Positions 24,401-38,167 are shown, counted from the stretch's first letter. The stretch is DNA of 64,000 nt from Jacaranda mimosifolia (GCA_018894105.1 CM032117.1:39350501-39414500), one strand, 5' to 3'. Program-made: numbers and translations. The notes: generated by a model not told the origin, from the letters alone.

Positions 24401-27400
24401 GGGAGTTCAACATCATGAATGTTCCAATATCACTGTTTGAGTTTCTGTTATTTGATATGTAACTTGTAGTCTAAAATTTTCATATTCTCTTTTCATCTTC
24501 TGTCCATAGACAAAGTGGTGTCCAGCACCAGGCTGTGATTATGCGGTGGATTTTATTGTCGGTAGTGGAAGCTATGATGTTACTTGCCACTGCTCCCACA
24601 GTTTTTGCTGGAGTGTAAGTCTTGCTGCTTTCTTCAAACTATTGTTAAAATTTTGTGTTTCTTACTTTCTTTGGTCAAAACCTACCACTAGCAGTTATTA
24701 ATGCTATCAAATACTTTGCAGTGTGTGGAGGAAGCCCATCGCCCTGTTGACTGTGGAACTGTGGCCAAATGGATACTAAAGAACAGCGCTGAGTCTGAGA
24801 ATATGAATTGGTATGTTACAGAATGTTAATTAAGGGAAATCATACTTGTCCCGCTCTTGCAAATCCAAGGTTTTCAATTATTTGTTTATTAACTTTTCCC
24901 TACTTCTTTATGCTTCAGGACCTTCTAGATTAGGTTGTCATTTTCTTAGTTTTTATGTCTTGAATTTGACATATTTTTCTATGAGATCTTAGGGACTGGA
25001 ACATACTCAAGTCCCTTTCTTATATTTTATTTTTAATTTTTTTATTTTATTCCCATGGCTTACCCTTGACCTGGTGTAGAGCACATTGTACTCTTTGATT
25101 TATTTTTCCATGGATAGTGCTAACTCTAAATTTTATCTTTCTGATGTTATTCCAGGATCTTGGCTAATTCAAAGCCTTGTCCAAAGTGCAAGCGGCCAAT
25201 TGAGAAGAATCAAGGTTGCATGCATATGACGTGCACCCCACCTTGTAAATTTGAGTTCTGCTGGTATGCATGATTGCTCTTGTTACAAGTGAAAGACCTT
25301 CTAGGTTTTCAACAAGCCCTAGATTGTAAAGTAGTTTTTGCTTTGTACACAGTGGTTTTAAGGTTCTGTCAATCTGCAGTTGTCTTTATGTTGTTTCTCT
25401 GTCTCTGCCTGCTTTTCAATCACAACAGGGAAGATGTTAACGTATCATGTTCATTGGCATTGCAATCCTTATCTTCTGGAATCTGTGGAAATTCTCGTTA
25501 GTTTGTGCCATCTGATACAATGTACTTGCAGGCTGTGTCTTGATGCATGGTCAGAACATGGTGAAAGAACTGGAGGATTCTATGCATGTAATGGCTATGA
25601 AGTTGCCAAGCGAGAAGGAGTGGTAAGATTATCTGCTTTTTACAGTCTCAATCACTTCTAAGAGCTTTGTAATGGGATATCATATGCCTGTATCCAATAA
25701 AATCAACCTTTTTTTCACAGTTTGATGAAGCTGAAAAACGAAGAGAGATGGCTAAAAATTCTTTAGAAAGATATACACATTACTATGAAAGATGGGCTAC
25801 AAACCAGTCGGTAGGTATAACTTATTTCTCTTCAATTTTCAGATGGTGGGTCTCATTTTAATTGTCTGCTAGTCCTATCAAGTTGGTTGTAATAAAGTTG
25901 ACCTTTGTGGAATATTTATATCACATTTGTGTTAATTCTTAGTTCATCGATATGCGTGTCTTGAGTTGGATTCTAACTTTCATCACTCACATCTTAGCTT
26001 CTCAAAAGATTTGTTTCTTTGTTTCCTGGCACACCGTCAATGATACTAACACTTAATTCTGGATCCAAGAGGAAATGTAATTTTGTCCCTAAGCAAAGTT
26101 GCAGTGATGTGAAATTATTTTGGCATTTTTTCATTGGTTTCCTCCCAGATCAGTTAAATTTTATGAAGCAAGCAGACTTCTCCTGCTCTTTTTATGAAGC
26201 CACCTGGCTATTACATGTTCAAGAATTTTGATGCTGTTATACCTCATCCTATTTGGTAGTAACTAATGCTTAAATGTTCTAACTCTTGTGTAAAGCTCCT
26301 CATTCAGTGTTTGATGTGTCATGTTGGTTTTCGAATTTCATCTACCATTTGCATGAGTATTCTGAATTTAATTTTTACTTTCTGCAGTCTAGGCAACGAG
26401 CACTCGAAAATCTTCATCAAATGCAAACAGTACATGTAAGAAACATCCCTTCTTTTGTGAAGCTCACTTATCTTTTCCTACCTCATTTTTCTGTTAATGA
26501 GATTATTTATCCAGTACTCTCATCATTTAAAATCAATTTGTGGAAGAAATGTCTTGGCAACACATAGACTTGGTTTCACTCATTTTGGACCTTCCATATT
26601 CATGTTGACCGCATTCATGGCGGTATTATTTCAAGATAAATCATTGGAAGCTTTGTTTGACAGGTCATCATGTTGTCAACGTAATATATTGTTGTTTGTA
26701 AATCTTGTGTAGTTTTGTCCATCCAATAACTTTTGGCAAATGGTGCTTCAGGTCCCTTTATTTTGCCATCATTAATCCCAGTTAGTTGATTGTGCTTCTT
26801 ATAATATGCGGTTTTCTATTTTATCTTCCAGCCAATTTTCAAATTTTATGTAGGGGACATTTTTATGGACATCATTATCTGGGTGTGTGGCAGTCATGTG
26901 ACAATCTTACATTAGGTGTTTATTATCTGGGTGAATATTTTACTGGTTGTGTTTGGTTTGTTTTGTTAATTGGTTTCATGCATCATGCTTCCATGGTTGC
27001 ATATGGTGCCAGAAGTATTATTTTCCGTTAAAAAATGCTTAACTCTAAGAAGGATTCATATTTTTCTTATAACTAGTGGATACATGGCTCACTAGCCAAG
27101 CTAGAATGCTTCTGATGTTTGCTGGTGACAGATGAATATTGAATAGTAGTCCTCCTCCATTACTGCGTGAGGTCATCCAGTTAACATTTAAAATTTTTGT
27201 GATATATGAAGTGTGAGCAGGAAATTACTGCAGTCACAACTGCTCCGTTTTCTGCTTTTTTGCTGACCAATCAATGTATTTATGCATTGAGGGTATGGGC
27301 AAATGTCTTAATTGGGAAGCGAACAGCTTCCATCTTTTCTTGAGGATTGGAGAGGGCCAATGGTTCTTATGAAAGCATAGACATTGCAGGAAAATGTACA

Positions 27401-29539
27401 ACTTGGTACACTTGTGTTGAAGTGATTTTGTTGAAGTGCATAATTGAAGCATCCTGTTAAATTTAACTTCTTCATTAGAAGTGAAATTAGTCGATTAATA
27501 AAGGAATTCTTGACCATAGTGAAAAATAGGAGAACTGTGCGTAAATGCATTAAGTGTTGAGAGTTATAAGCTCTGAAGTTTGTCCAAAACAATGAATGCT
27601 TAATAGTTGCTGGCTAAGCAGTAAATCATAATGAACTGTGATGCACAAGTAATCCAACAAATAAATTCAAAGAAAATGTTTTGGGACCTGAATAAGTGCA
27701 TTGATGGCAACTTTCTTAGTGTGATGCACAAGTAATCTGACTCATAAATTGAAGTAAAGTGTTTTGCAGTATGAATAACTATGAATAAGTGCAGTGATGA
27801 TAATCTTCTTGTGCAGATAGAAAAGCTGAGTGAGAAACAGTGTCAACCTGTATCTCAGCTTAAGTTCATTACAGAGGCCTGGCTACAGGTAAATCTAGTT
27901 TCTACATCAATTTGTTCTGGCTACTGAGATTGTTTCTTTGATGTGGCATTGAATGGTTGCTACTGTTTAGAGAAGAGTTTACGCAGCTAGTCTATACACA
28001 ATACACTTTTCATTGAGAATGAGTGTAAGGTATAAGAGTGGAGGGATCTCCAGCCTAAAATGCTCAGGGAGGCAGTGAACTTTGAATATATCTAGCGATG
28101 TTGCATAAATATTTTGTATTCTCTTGGTTAATTGTCAACCTGGAAATTAGTTAATACATGCGTCGTTAAATTGCAACACCCCGGAATAGTTAGTGCAGAG
28201 ATCATATTTTCTCCTATTTAAGTGCAAAGTTTGCAACCTCTTGTCCAACTTCTTTGAAGAATACAAACTCTAGTGAGTTCCTTTTTCTGTGACAGCTTAC
28301 AGGTAGTTTTCACTTTTAATGCTCCAAATATTTTATTCCTTCAGAGTATCTGTCTTGTTTGTAAGTCACTGGTAGGTCTAGTTAAACAGGTCAATAAAGT
28401 ATAGATTCTTTGCCATTATTATTCTGATTCTCCAAACTCTTGAAGTAAGGCAGTTATTTAATTGCTCTTAACTGTTAAATTGGCTTTTATACAGATTGTT
28501 GAATGCAGGCGGGTGTTGAAGTGGACATATGCATATGGATATTATCTACCTGAGCATGAACATGCTAAGAAACAGTTTTTTGAGTATCTGCAAGGTCTGC
28601 AATCCAATCTGGAATTTTCTTTCATATTATCCCTTTGTGTCTGTGCTACAGCTTTCCTTCTGTATTCTCTAGGCGAGGCGGAGTCTGGTTTGGAGCGGCT
28701 TCATCAATGTGCAGAGAAGGAATTTCAAGGTTACCTCAATTCTGAGGGTCCTTCAGAAGACTTCAATGAATTCCGAACAAAGTTAGCAGGATTGACTAGG
28801 TGACCAACTGAAACCTCTTCTTTTGAACTATGCTACTCCATGATTGTTTTACATCATAGTGCTCAAAATGCTCCCCATAAACTTTGCTTTGTAACATATG
28901 ATGATTTTGCTGTCATGAAGGGCATATCCTGTGTGTTTTCTTGGTTTGACCTTATAATAATTTTCCATTGATGATTTCATAGAGTTCAAATTAGTGTTCC
29001 TTGGTTGACATGAGAAAATGGAGGTATTAGTTGATGATTGGGTTGGTTTCATTGGTATAAAGGGGTTTGAAGTAGCTTTTCTATGTCTATTAATTAGGTG
29101 TTGAAAAAGATTCAGATTTCAGAAAAGAAGTTACCACTAGTATTTATCTTCAATAGGAATAAACCTGGGGAATAAGTAAAAATCTCATAAATACTTCTGT
29201 CGCATAACACTGCCTTTCTTTTCTCTTGTGTTGGTGCGGTAATCTCAGACGTGAATCTAAATCATATTCACATTATTGAATTCCAATGACTGCAGTGTTA
29301 CCAAGAACTACTTTGAGAACCTTGTCCAAGCTCTAGAAAATGGTCTATCGGATGTAGACTCTCATGCCACCAGCAGCAAGGCTGGTGGCAAAGGAAGAGA
29401 GAGCAGAAGCAAGGGAACTATGTCCAGATCAAGCAATTCTCAAAACATAGACGATTCAGGTCACTGGTCTTGTCAGTACTGCACCTACGCCAATGTCAGA
29501 TCAGCCACCGTCTGCCAGATGTGCCGGCAGCACCCATGA
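21449..29539 (+). CDS. ARI8: ARIADNE-type RBR E3 ubiquitin ligase (ARI7/ARI8-like), 15 exons, 593 aa
   Basis: RBR ligases take ubiquitin from an E2 onto a RING2 cysteine and pass it to substrates. Exons: 21449-21667, 22923-23044, 23316-23418, 23555-23645, 23940-24112, 24510-24614, 24722-24810, 25156-25263, 25532-25622, 25721-25810, 26388-26435, 27817-27888, 28495-28594, 28673-28799, 29296-29539. All introns are GT-AG and phases close exactly (1,782 nt). Order: acidic N-terminus (1-73); UBA-like region (about 74-148); RING1 with C151, C154, C168, H170, C173, C176, C196, C201; IBR with C240, C245, C262, C264, C269, C272, H277, C282; RING2 from C309/C312 with catalytic C322 in NQGCMHM; helical Ariadne domain (about 365-540); C-terminal RanBP2-type zinc finger C572, C575, C586, C589. 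Length and domain order fit ARI7/ARI8, which are near 565 residues. ATG at 21464 (MESEDE) is an in-frame alternative start resembling Arabidopsis. No zinc ligand is missing, so it is probably functional; ARI7 versus ARI8 is not resolved. Confidence 0.95.
27639..27811 (+). repeat. Degenerate 83-bp duplication in ARIADNE intron 11
   Basis: TGATGCACAAGTAATC begins both copies (27639 and 27722); both continue with ATAAATT..AA and GAATAAGTGCA.TGATG. The second copy runs almost to the 3' splice site of exon 12 (exon starts 27817). The first copy lacks the GTGCAG acceptor. Confidence 0.7.
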
Positions 29540-30007
29540 AACTGTTCTTTACATGTGTGTGTGTGTGTGTGTGTTTTGCTTTAGAAAATCAAGAAAAAGC
29601 CTCTTGGGTGCTTGCAGTGACTCAAGTCTTCCCGGACAGGTCGGAAGCATCTTTTCCACTGCTAGTGGAAGTCTCCACAACAGTTTTTGCTTGCATGTAT
29701 CTGGAACGAAGCCCCTACTTTAGAAGTGATTAATTGCACAGGTTATGGTGATCTTATCTGCAATATTTTAACCTGTATGTTGTTTAGCTATATGTTACTT
29801 TTTAGGTGGATCAATATTAGTCGCGTGCCATGAATTCGACAAATGGTTATTTATACATAGGAATCTTAAGGCCAGTTAAATGTTGTTGACGTGGACTGAA
29901 TGAACCTCATTTTATCTGCTTACTCAGATACATACATCTGCAGGACCGGACTGGTCAACTAATTTTACTTCACCTACATTGACACTGAAAAATTGGACTT
30001 TCTGCAT

Positions 30008-30013
30008 AATAAA
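30008..30013 (+). terminator. Putative polyadenylation signal of the ARIADNE gene
   Basis: AATAAA 469 bases after the stop codon, followed by T-rich sequence. The 3' UTR also holds a (GT)n run at 29554-29573. The position is plausible but plant poly(A) signals are loose. Confidence 0.4.
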
Positions 30014-30808
30014 GTTTTTCTTAGGATAAGTACTCTTTTGTTCTTGATTTTCACGACTTTTTTTGGCTTTTAGTTGTGGGGTCCCTCAGCCTCAACTTCA
30101 TGTTCCAAATGTGAATAGATGTCGTTTTATAGATTCGAAATGAGTCTAGGTTTTTGTGTATTTTTTCTATTGCCCGTCAGAGATAGTGGTTGAAAGTTAA
30201 TGATATTTGGGATTATAGCTTCATTAAACTTGGTAATTTTATATGCGAAATGAAAAAGGTATGAATTTTATGTATTTTTCTATTATTATTTTTAAAATTA
30301 ATGGTTACAAATTAGTACTGCTACATTATTACTTTAATTGAAATGACAGTTTTGAGGGGAAAAAAGTTACTTGCATAGATGAAGTTCGATTTTGTGGACT
30401 CCAAACACCCCCCCCCCCCCCCCCCAAACCCAAACAAAACATAAAGAAAAGAAAGGACAAAAAAAAAAAAAAAGAAAAAAGAAAAATTGTGTGAGAGTAA
30501 TAAAATTGGAGATGAAAGGAGTACGGTACGTTTGGTTTCCTATAATATTTCTTTGGATTTTCTGTTTGAGAACAAAGGTTGAAGCAGGAGGAAATTAATC
30601 GTAGGGAATGGCACCATGCTTCGCACATATGAGCATATTTGTCCCACATACAACAGGCTTGTTAAAATGCAGGTTCAGACCCTTAACAAGTTTTAGGCAA
30701 AGCGCTTCAGCAGACGGTAATTTTGACCTGATGATTTGAACAATTTCTTCTTTTCTTTTTTCTTTTTAATAAAAAAATTAGTTAAAAATAAAAATTAGAG
30801 CATAACGA
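30014..30808. other. Intergenic sequence downstream of the ARIADNE gene
   Basis: No gene recognised. It holds a poly-C run (about 30409-30425) followed by an A-rich tract. The open frames on both strands here (30329-30649 -, 30392-30598 +) consist largely of homopolymer translations and are not genes. Confidence 0.5.
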
Positions 30809-31585
30809 TAGGGGTGAAACATGGATATTAAACGGATTGGATGTTTTTATATTCGTATTCGATTAACTTTTTGAATATTCAGATACGGATATGGATTCGA
30901 TGAATATTTAAGCATGATACTTGAATTCGTATCCATCGGATGTCGGTAATGCATCTATGTTTGATTAAATTTGCCCGTATTCAAATTATTTTTTTGATAT
31001 TCATATTCGATGACAAATTATTTAGATATTCATTTATGAATATTCAAATATGTGAATATATTAATGTATAACAAATACATATTTTTAATTAATGGAAGAA
31101 ACTGTACAATTTTATTAAAAAGAAAGCAATCAAACAAATAGCATAATTTTTAATTAATAATTGAGTTTAATTGATTATTAGTACTAATTAATATCAATAA
31201 TGGCATTTAAGTATATTAATTATAAAATCAACCAACAATAATTATGTTGATTAATTTTAATTTTCAATTTTTTCTCTATATTACAATATTTTTTTTAAAT
31301 TTATTCTTTTTTCTTCCCAATTATTTAATTATAATTTATATATACATATATGGATTATGAAATTTTTATTGAAAAATATAAATAATATATTATTTAATAA
31401 ATATATATTCGGAGTGGATATTAAACGGATCGGATATGCATTTATCATATTCATATCGATTTATAATCGAATATTTACTCATCGAATACGGATAATATTC
31501 GTTTTAAACGTATGCAGATAAATTGATATAAGTGGATACGCATGCGAATAGTAAATAAATTTTTGAATATTCATTTACAGCCCTA
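30809..31585. mobile_element. hAT-like non-autonomous element
   Basis: The ends are TAGGGGTGAAACATG and, inverted, CATTTACAGCCCTA. The flanks CATAACGA (30801-30808) and TATAACGG (31586-31593) match at 6 of 8, an aged hAT-type duplication. The body is rich in short motifs around GGAT/ATCC and ATTCGAAT-like words (GATATTCA, TATTCG). There is no transposase. Confidence 0.75.
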
Positions 31586-31670
31586 TATAACGGGGAAAAA
31601 AATAATAAAGGAACATTGTCGAACTCCTTGTATCACTGTTTTCATTATTTAAGGATTGTTCGGGGTAGAT

Positions 31671-31757
31671 TGTTTTCTTATTATAATTATATCTATAATC
31701 AATTAATGTAAATATTGTTTTCTTATTATAATTATATCTATAATCAATTAATGTAAA
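31671..31757 (+). repeat. 45-bp tandem duplication, two copies
   Basis: TTGTTTTCTTATTATAATTA...CAATTAATGTAAA occurs twice in succession with no visible difference apart from the junction, so the duplication looks recent. Nothing else was recognised in 31594-32076. Confidence 0.85.
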
Positions 31758-32076
31758 GAATCAACTTTACAAAATAGCATTTCATTGTACATATTAGAAC
31801 AAATTAATGTTTTCATCTACAATTAATTTACAACGACAAAAATAAAAATAAAAATAAAATTTTTCTGGAGTGTGCCACCACATTCTCGCATTTACGGAGA
31901 GATGTATTAGTAAAGTTTTGAACTTGTCTTTTTTCATCAATTTATATACGATTTTTATGAAGATCAATTTCAAAAACTATTCTAAACATTACCCAACAGT
32001 TAAATAGATCATTTATGTAATAGACTGACTGCCTTGTTTCTTTTGGTGCCCTCTCAGTCTCAACTCCAGTTGAAAT

Positions 32077-34257
32077 TGAAGTCAAATGTAGCACAAGGAT
32101 CCAATAAATAAAGCACAAAATTGCTTAATTAACTTGGCTACACTCGAAACCAAGGATCTAATCATGCTTCAAATTTAGATTTGGATGAAGAATTTCCTTG
32201 ATTGCTCAAAAATCCAAGGTAGAATGGAGAATAGCTTGAACACTTCAAAACTGTCTCTAGTCGGTGCACAGCAACTCGGCAACAATTCCCCTTTCAAAAC
32301 ACCTCCAAATTTGCTGAAATTTCAACACAACCTCCTCAACACCTTGGGAAGCTCCAGTAAAAAATCAGCAAAAAATGAGATTGGCAAGGTCTGGAAAAAC
32401 CGCTCCAAATTTTCTACCCTTACAAAGGATCTCCAAAAGCCAAACTATCCAATTGTCTAGCCTCTAATGTGAAGATCCACACACAAATGGCAAATCCAAA
32501 TCACTCCATAGTTAGCTGGAAAACCAAAGAGAGAAGAAGGAGATGAAGGCTGATTTTAGGAGGTAGGATGAAGAAGAAGTGTGAGACTTCAACACACGAG
32601 TAAATCAAACAAAATTGAAGGGAAAAATGGAATCTAATAATTAGATGTGCAAGCAATGCATGGCGGCCACCTCTCTTCTATTTATAGGAGTTGAGATGTG
32701 ATACAAGTTGGCATCACACCTCCAATGAGATCGGCGCCAACTTGAAAGCAAGTTGCATGTGAAATTTTAATTTCACTTGTATTTGAATTTCATTTGGAAT
32801 CTTCATTTCATCTCATGAAATGTCATCCAAATAAATTCTAAATGCACTCTGAATGAACTTTTTCATTTGGATTTTTCCTCCAAATTTAATTCTTCACATT
32901 AATTAAATTAACCCCTTAATTTAATTAATTAACCTTGACTCAACTCCTTAAGTCAACTAGCTTAACTCTTTAAGCTCGAAGGTGCTAACTTAACTCCTTA
33001 AGCTAATTTGACAAATTGATAGTCATATGACACCAATTAAATTATTAAATTAACTCCTTAATTTAATTGGTCTAATTTAACTTCTTAAATTATTTAGATC
33101 AATTTAAAAATTAAATTGATCAAGCCAAAATGACCAAAAATTAGCCAACCATTTTACCTCCATAAAATTGGTCAAGTGGAATTATTCTAACTCTTAGAAA
33201 ATTCCCTTCGTCAAATAGGATTTTTTATTGACTTTTGTGTGCGACCTATTAGGTTTTATCATTCATTGGACATGGGCTCACAACTCTTGTGATATTTAGA
33301 ATATCGAAATAGTCACATTAGTTTAAACTCATTTAAACTAATAATTCAATTCCATTAATCTCTATTAATTGAAGAGTACCTAATCTTCATGATCGATGTC
33401 CAACCTCAAGCCCATGGAGCCCAACTAATCGGCCGAAATAAATATGCTTTTGGAGAACCATTCTAGCTCTACGCTTACTATGCAAATACGGTCCTTTCTT
33501 CTCCTATCTCTCGAAAGAGGCATAGGGCAAGATATTTGCTGGTTCCCTGATAGCCTCGATAACAATGCATACTACCTTGCATAAGGATTTCATGGAATCG
33601 ATAATTATGGAATACATAGGGATGCACTCGCCCTTCACAACGACGAGGAGATGAATCCCATCTTGGATCTCACAAATCTCCATGTCTAAGTAGCTGATAC
33701 CCAAGCTCGGCCCGAATGACCCGCAAGTGGTCAGGGAAGAGTCAAAGCACAAGGTTAACATGGATCCTGAAGTCAAAGAACTAATTATATGCATTAGCAT
33801 AAGCTGGAGAACTTGCCACTACCGACTTACCACTGCGGCTATCTAGTGGATTCTCCAGGCGGGCATTCAGTAAACTTGTTCTCTAACAAGCACCCACTAA
33901 CATGCTCCAATGTCTAACATAGATTGCTCATGAAATGGAGTAATATCCAACCCTTTGGATTTATGCATATCGTTAGTGCAAGTCTATTCGAATCTTAGAT
34001 GCCCTGTCTCATAAGACTCTACAACTTGGAATATTTTAAGATCACGACCGTGTAAGACTTGTTTCATGATCACCACCCAGTGCATGACCAAGTCCCATAG
34101 TCTCGTGTGATCTAAGGGCTTCAACCAAATGCTGGTGAAGTAAAATAAGTATAAGATGAAGATGTCAATTTATAATGAATATCATTCAATCAAGATAATA
34201 TCACAAGTGAAATAGTTTACATGACAATATAATTGGCTTCAGGGCACTATTCCAACA
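32077..34257 (-). repeat. 3' LTR of the copia element
   Basis: On the - strand it starts TGTTGGAATAGTGCC at 34257 and ends GACTTCA at 32077; 2,181 bp. It contains a TATA-type motif CTATAAATAG (- strand, 32678-32687) at the expected U3 position. The frames at 32185-32460 (+) and 33504-33800 (-) are chance. Confidence 0.92.
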
Positions 34258-34272
34258 ACCTCCCACTTGCCT
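34258..34272 (-). other. Polypurine tract of the copia element
   Basis: The - strand reads AGGCAAGTGGGAGGT directly before the 3' LTR. This is the primer site for plus-strand DNA synthesis and confirms the leftward orientation. Confidence 0.75.
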
Positions 34273-34429
34273 AAAGCCAATTTCCCATAGTCTTAAGACC
34301 CATCTTTTCAAATATCTTTCAAAGACCTTTTGCGTTATGGGGTTTGTCAGTGGATTTGTTATATTCTCTTATAAGGCTACTCTCTCCACTCGGATGTTGC
34401 TTCTATTAATGATCTCCCAGATCAAATGA

Positions 34430-37400
34430 TATCACCTTAACATGTGCTTAGATTGTTGATGAGATCTTAGCTCTTTGGCTTGCACCACCACCCTGTTGTT
34501 GTCATAGAAGACAACTACAGGCTCAGTAATGCTAGGTACTACATCCAACCCTTGGATGAAGTTTTCCATCCAAACACCTTCTTTCGCAGCTTCTGAAGCC
34601 GTAATCTATTCCGCCTCTATGGTTGAATCGGCCGTAGTGTCCTGTTTGGAACTCTTCCAACTCACCGCACCGCCATTGAGGCAGAATATAAATTCATAAA
34701 TGGATTTTAGGTCATCTACATCGGGTTGAAAACTAGAATTAAAAAACCCCTCAAGCCCGAAAACTAGAATTAAAAAACCCCTTGAGTTTCAATTCTTCAT
34801 TGTCGTATACCAAAAATAAATTCCTAGTCTTTCTCAAGTATTTAAAGATTGCTTTATCGACCATCCACTTACATTCACCGCGGTCGGATTGAAAGCAGAG
34901 CGTGTGCTACATCTGGCCTTGTACATTGAACGACATATATTATGCTCCCTACGACGGACGCATAAGGTATGTGGAATACTCTATGTCTCTCATTGTTAGT
35001 CTTAGGGGCGATAGACTTAGAGAGATGAAGATCGTATCCCATAAGATTGACTCCCTTCTTGGATTCTTTCATACTAAACATCTTTAGTATCTTGTCAATG
35101 TACGGTGTTTGGGAAAGCCTCAGCATCCTCCTCAATCTATCTCTATAGATATGTAGTCCTAATATGTAGGATACTTTTCCCAAATTCTTCATGGAGAATT
35201 GAGTAGATAACCATGATTTAGTACACTATAACATTGTTCTCTCATTCCCAATGAGAAGAATGTTATAGACATAAAGCAGAATAAATTGTACACTACTCCC
35301 ACTAGCTTTTTTGTGCATACAAGGTTCATACACATTTTTGACATAGCCAAACGATTTGATTGTCTTATAAAAATGTATGTTCCAACTTCGGGACGCCTGT
35401 TTAAGTCCATAAATGAATCTCTCAAGTTTGTAAGCCTTTTGCTCACTTCTTTTAGATGTAAAACCTTGTGGTTGCTCCATATAGATTTCTTCTTCAATGT
35501 TTCCGTTGAACAAATCGGTTTTCACATCTATTTGCCATATCTCATAGTCATGATATGCAACTATGGCAAGTAAAATCCTAATAGACTTAGGCATTGCGAT
35601 CGGTGAAAAGGTTTCCTCAAAATCAATAGTAGGTCTTTGAGTATAACCCTTTGTCACTAGTCGCACCTTAAAAGTCATAACCTTTCCATTGACTCCTAGC
35701 TTTTTCTTATTGATCCACTTGCAACCAATGGGAACTATTCCCTTTGGTGGATCTACCAAAGTCCATACTTTGTTGGAGTACATAGAGTTTATTTCGAATT
35801 TCACAGCGTCTAGCTAATGCCCCGAATCTATGTCCAACATAGCTTCCTTATAGGTCTTCGAATCACTAATCGATTGGCATATCTCATGAAGAAATCGGAA
35901 CCTTTCGGGTTGTTTGTTGATTCGATCTGACCTTCTCAGAAGTTGTGTGTAAGGCTCTTGATGCTTAGTTGTTTCCACTACTTGTGGGGTTTGTTGATCA
36001 TCTTGAACTTCATCAAGTTCAACAGCAACGCCATTTTTATCTAATAGAATTTTTTCCCCCAAAAAGTAGGCATTCCTCAAAACAAACACCTTTTATGCTG
36101 AGGGATCATAAAAGTAATAACCCAAAGACTCTCTTGGGTATCTCAAAAACTTGCTCTATGTGGATTTACTATCCAACTTGTCTCCTACTAGTGCTTGATA
36201 TAAACGAGAGAGCCCCAAATTCTTAGAAAAGAGTAGTAGGGCGCTTTGCCATACCACATCTCATGCAGTGTCTTTGGCACTAACTTTAAGGGTACTATAT
36301 TTAGTAGCCTCGTTTCCGTATCTAGGGTGTAACCCAAAAAAAATATAAGCACATCGAAAAAATTCATCATGGAACGTACCATGTCCAACAAGGTACGGTT
36401 TCTCCTCTCAACTACTCCTTTGTGTTGGAGTGTGCTAGGTGAAGTCTATTGAAAGAGAACTCCATTCTCTTTTAGATAATCCAAGAACTCGGTATTTAAT
36501 TATTCTCCTCCTCCGATCGAAGACCTTTAATATTTAGTCCTTTTTGCTTTTCTACTTGATTCTTATACTCTTTGAACTTTTCAAAGGCTTCGAATTTATA
36601 CTTCATAAGATACACATGCCCGAACCTAATATGATCATCGGTGAAGGTAATGAAGTAAGAATAACCTCCTCTCACACTAACTCTTAGTGGGCCACCAACA
36701 TCTGTATGGTAAAATCTAAAAGACTTGTGGTTCGCTCCAATTATCCCATAAAAGGAGCCTTGGTCATTTTTCCCTTTAAACAAAATTCACAAATAGGAAG
36801 ATTCTCAATCCCACTAACATTTAGTGCTTCGAGAGCTTCTAACTTATTCATTCTATATTTAGAGATATGTCCAAGTCTTGCATCTTACAACATGGCATCT
36901 TCTTGGATATCTAATTTTCTTTTACTTGATTGAATGTGCATCAGTTAAGGTTGAGAATCCAAAATGTACAATCTATTGTTTAATGTACCTTGTGCAATTA
37001 AAGAACCATTCTTTAATGCTTTCAACATCCCATTAGATATAGAAAAATCATATCCTTCATTATCCAAAATGGGAATAGAAATTATAATGTTCTTAACAAT
37101 ATTGGGTACATAGTAGCAAGGATCAAGTACAATACAAGAATTCCCCAAGTCTAACTTGATTATGCCTTCAACCATGGCTGCAACGTTTGTTCTATTTCCA
37201 AGGCGGAGGATCATATCCCCTTTATTGAGACTCCTTCTTCTTTCCATCCCCTGTAAAGAATTACAAAGGTAAAAATCACATGCGGTATCAAATACCCATG
37301 AGGAAGAATTTGTCATTAAGTGCACTTTAACAAAGTACATACCCTTCTCAAGGGTGCGAAGATATTCCTTGCAATTCATTTTCCAATTTCCTTTTTCACC

Positions 37401-38167
37401 ATAATGGAAACAAGTAGCATCGATTTTAGCTTTCTTCTTCTTCTTGATTCCCCCCGAACTCTTCAAGGGTTGCTTTCCCTCAGAGGAAGAATTCTTCTTC
37501 CTTTTACCTCCCTTTCTAGCACCCCTAGGGCCCTTAGACTTGGAGAAAGAAGCAAGCATAAGAGGCTTGTCCTTTTTCATAGTCACCTCGACGATCACCA
37601 ACATGTTGATCAATTCGTTGATCGTTATTTCTTGTTTCGATATGTTGAAGTTCACAACAAATTGGCCAAAGGAGCTAGGCAATGATTGAAGGATCAAATC
37701 CACATAGAGCTCATTGTCCATGACAACGTCCAATTGACCAAGTTTCTCGATGAGACCGATCATCTTTAGCCCATGGTCATGGACACTCGATCCCTCATTT
37801 ATTCTAGTTCTAAAGAGCTCCTTAGACAATGAGAACCTTTTATGTCTAGTTTGAACACCATACAACTCTTGTAGGTGAAAGTATACCTCATGAGCATGTT
37901 TCATATGCTCGTGAGCTTTTGAAGCTCATTAAACATAGAAATCATCATGAGACATCTTGTTTGTAGATCATCATCCACAAATTTCGTGAACAATTCACGT
38001 GCCTCATCGGTAGCATCATCACCAGTGGTGTCCGGCGAACTTTGATCAAGCACAGAAGTCCTATTTTCGAAATCTAGAATAATTTTGAGGTTTCTTAACC
38101 AATTGCGGAAGTTAGACTCGATTAGTTTATTGGTTTCCAAAATAGCGTTGAGTGGATTCTTAGCCAT
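34430..38167 (-). pseudogene. Decayed Ty1/copia gag-pol polyprotein
   Basis: Leftward from ATG 38167: gag (MAKNPLNAILETNKL...), with a frameshift near 37900; a Lys-rich stretch and a zinc knuckle near 37410, reading CFHYGEKGNWKMNC where CX2CX4HX4C is usual, so one Cys and the His are lost. Next come a protease-like segment (WVFDTACDFYLC, about 37290), the GAG-pre-integrase and integrase core (HTDVGGPL and FTDDH, 36783-36496), and the integrase C-terminal part to about 36188. Then reverse transcriptase (35804-35226), with the usual YVDD site replaced by YVYN, the connection region (35192-34875), and RNase H (about 34690-34440), where a stop falls in the EAEY motif. Several further frameshifts and stops separate these blocks. 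It cannot encode active enzymes. What remains would have made the capsid and replication proteins of the host element. Confidence 0.93.

Noticed and set aside
25274..26712. Several open frames between ARIADNE exons
   Set aside because: They are intron read-through around true exons; the coding frame is fully explained by the fifteen-exon model.
30329..30649. 106-codon frame on the - strand and an opposing Pro/Lys-rich frame
   Set aside because: Made mainly of translated poly-C and poly-A runs.
32185..32460. 91-codon frame with a near copy at 49763-50041
   Set aside because: Again the same segment of the two copia LTRs; no domain, and opposite to the element's reading direction.
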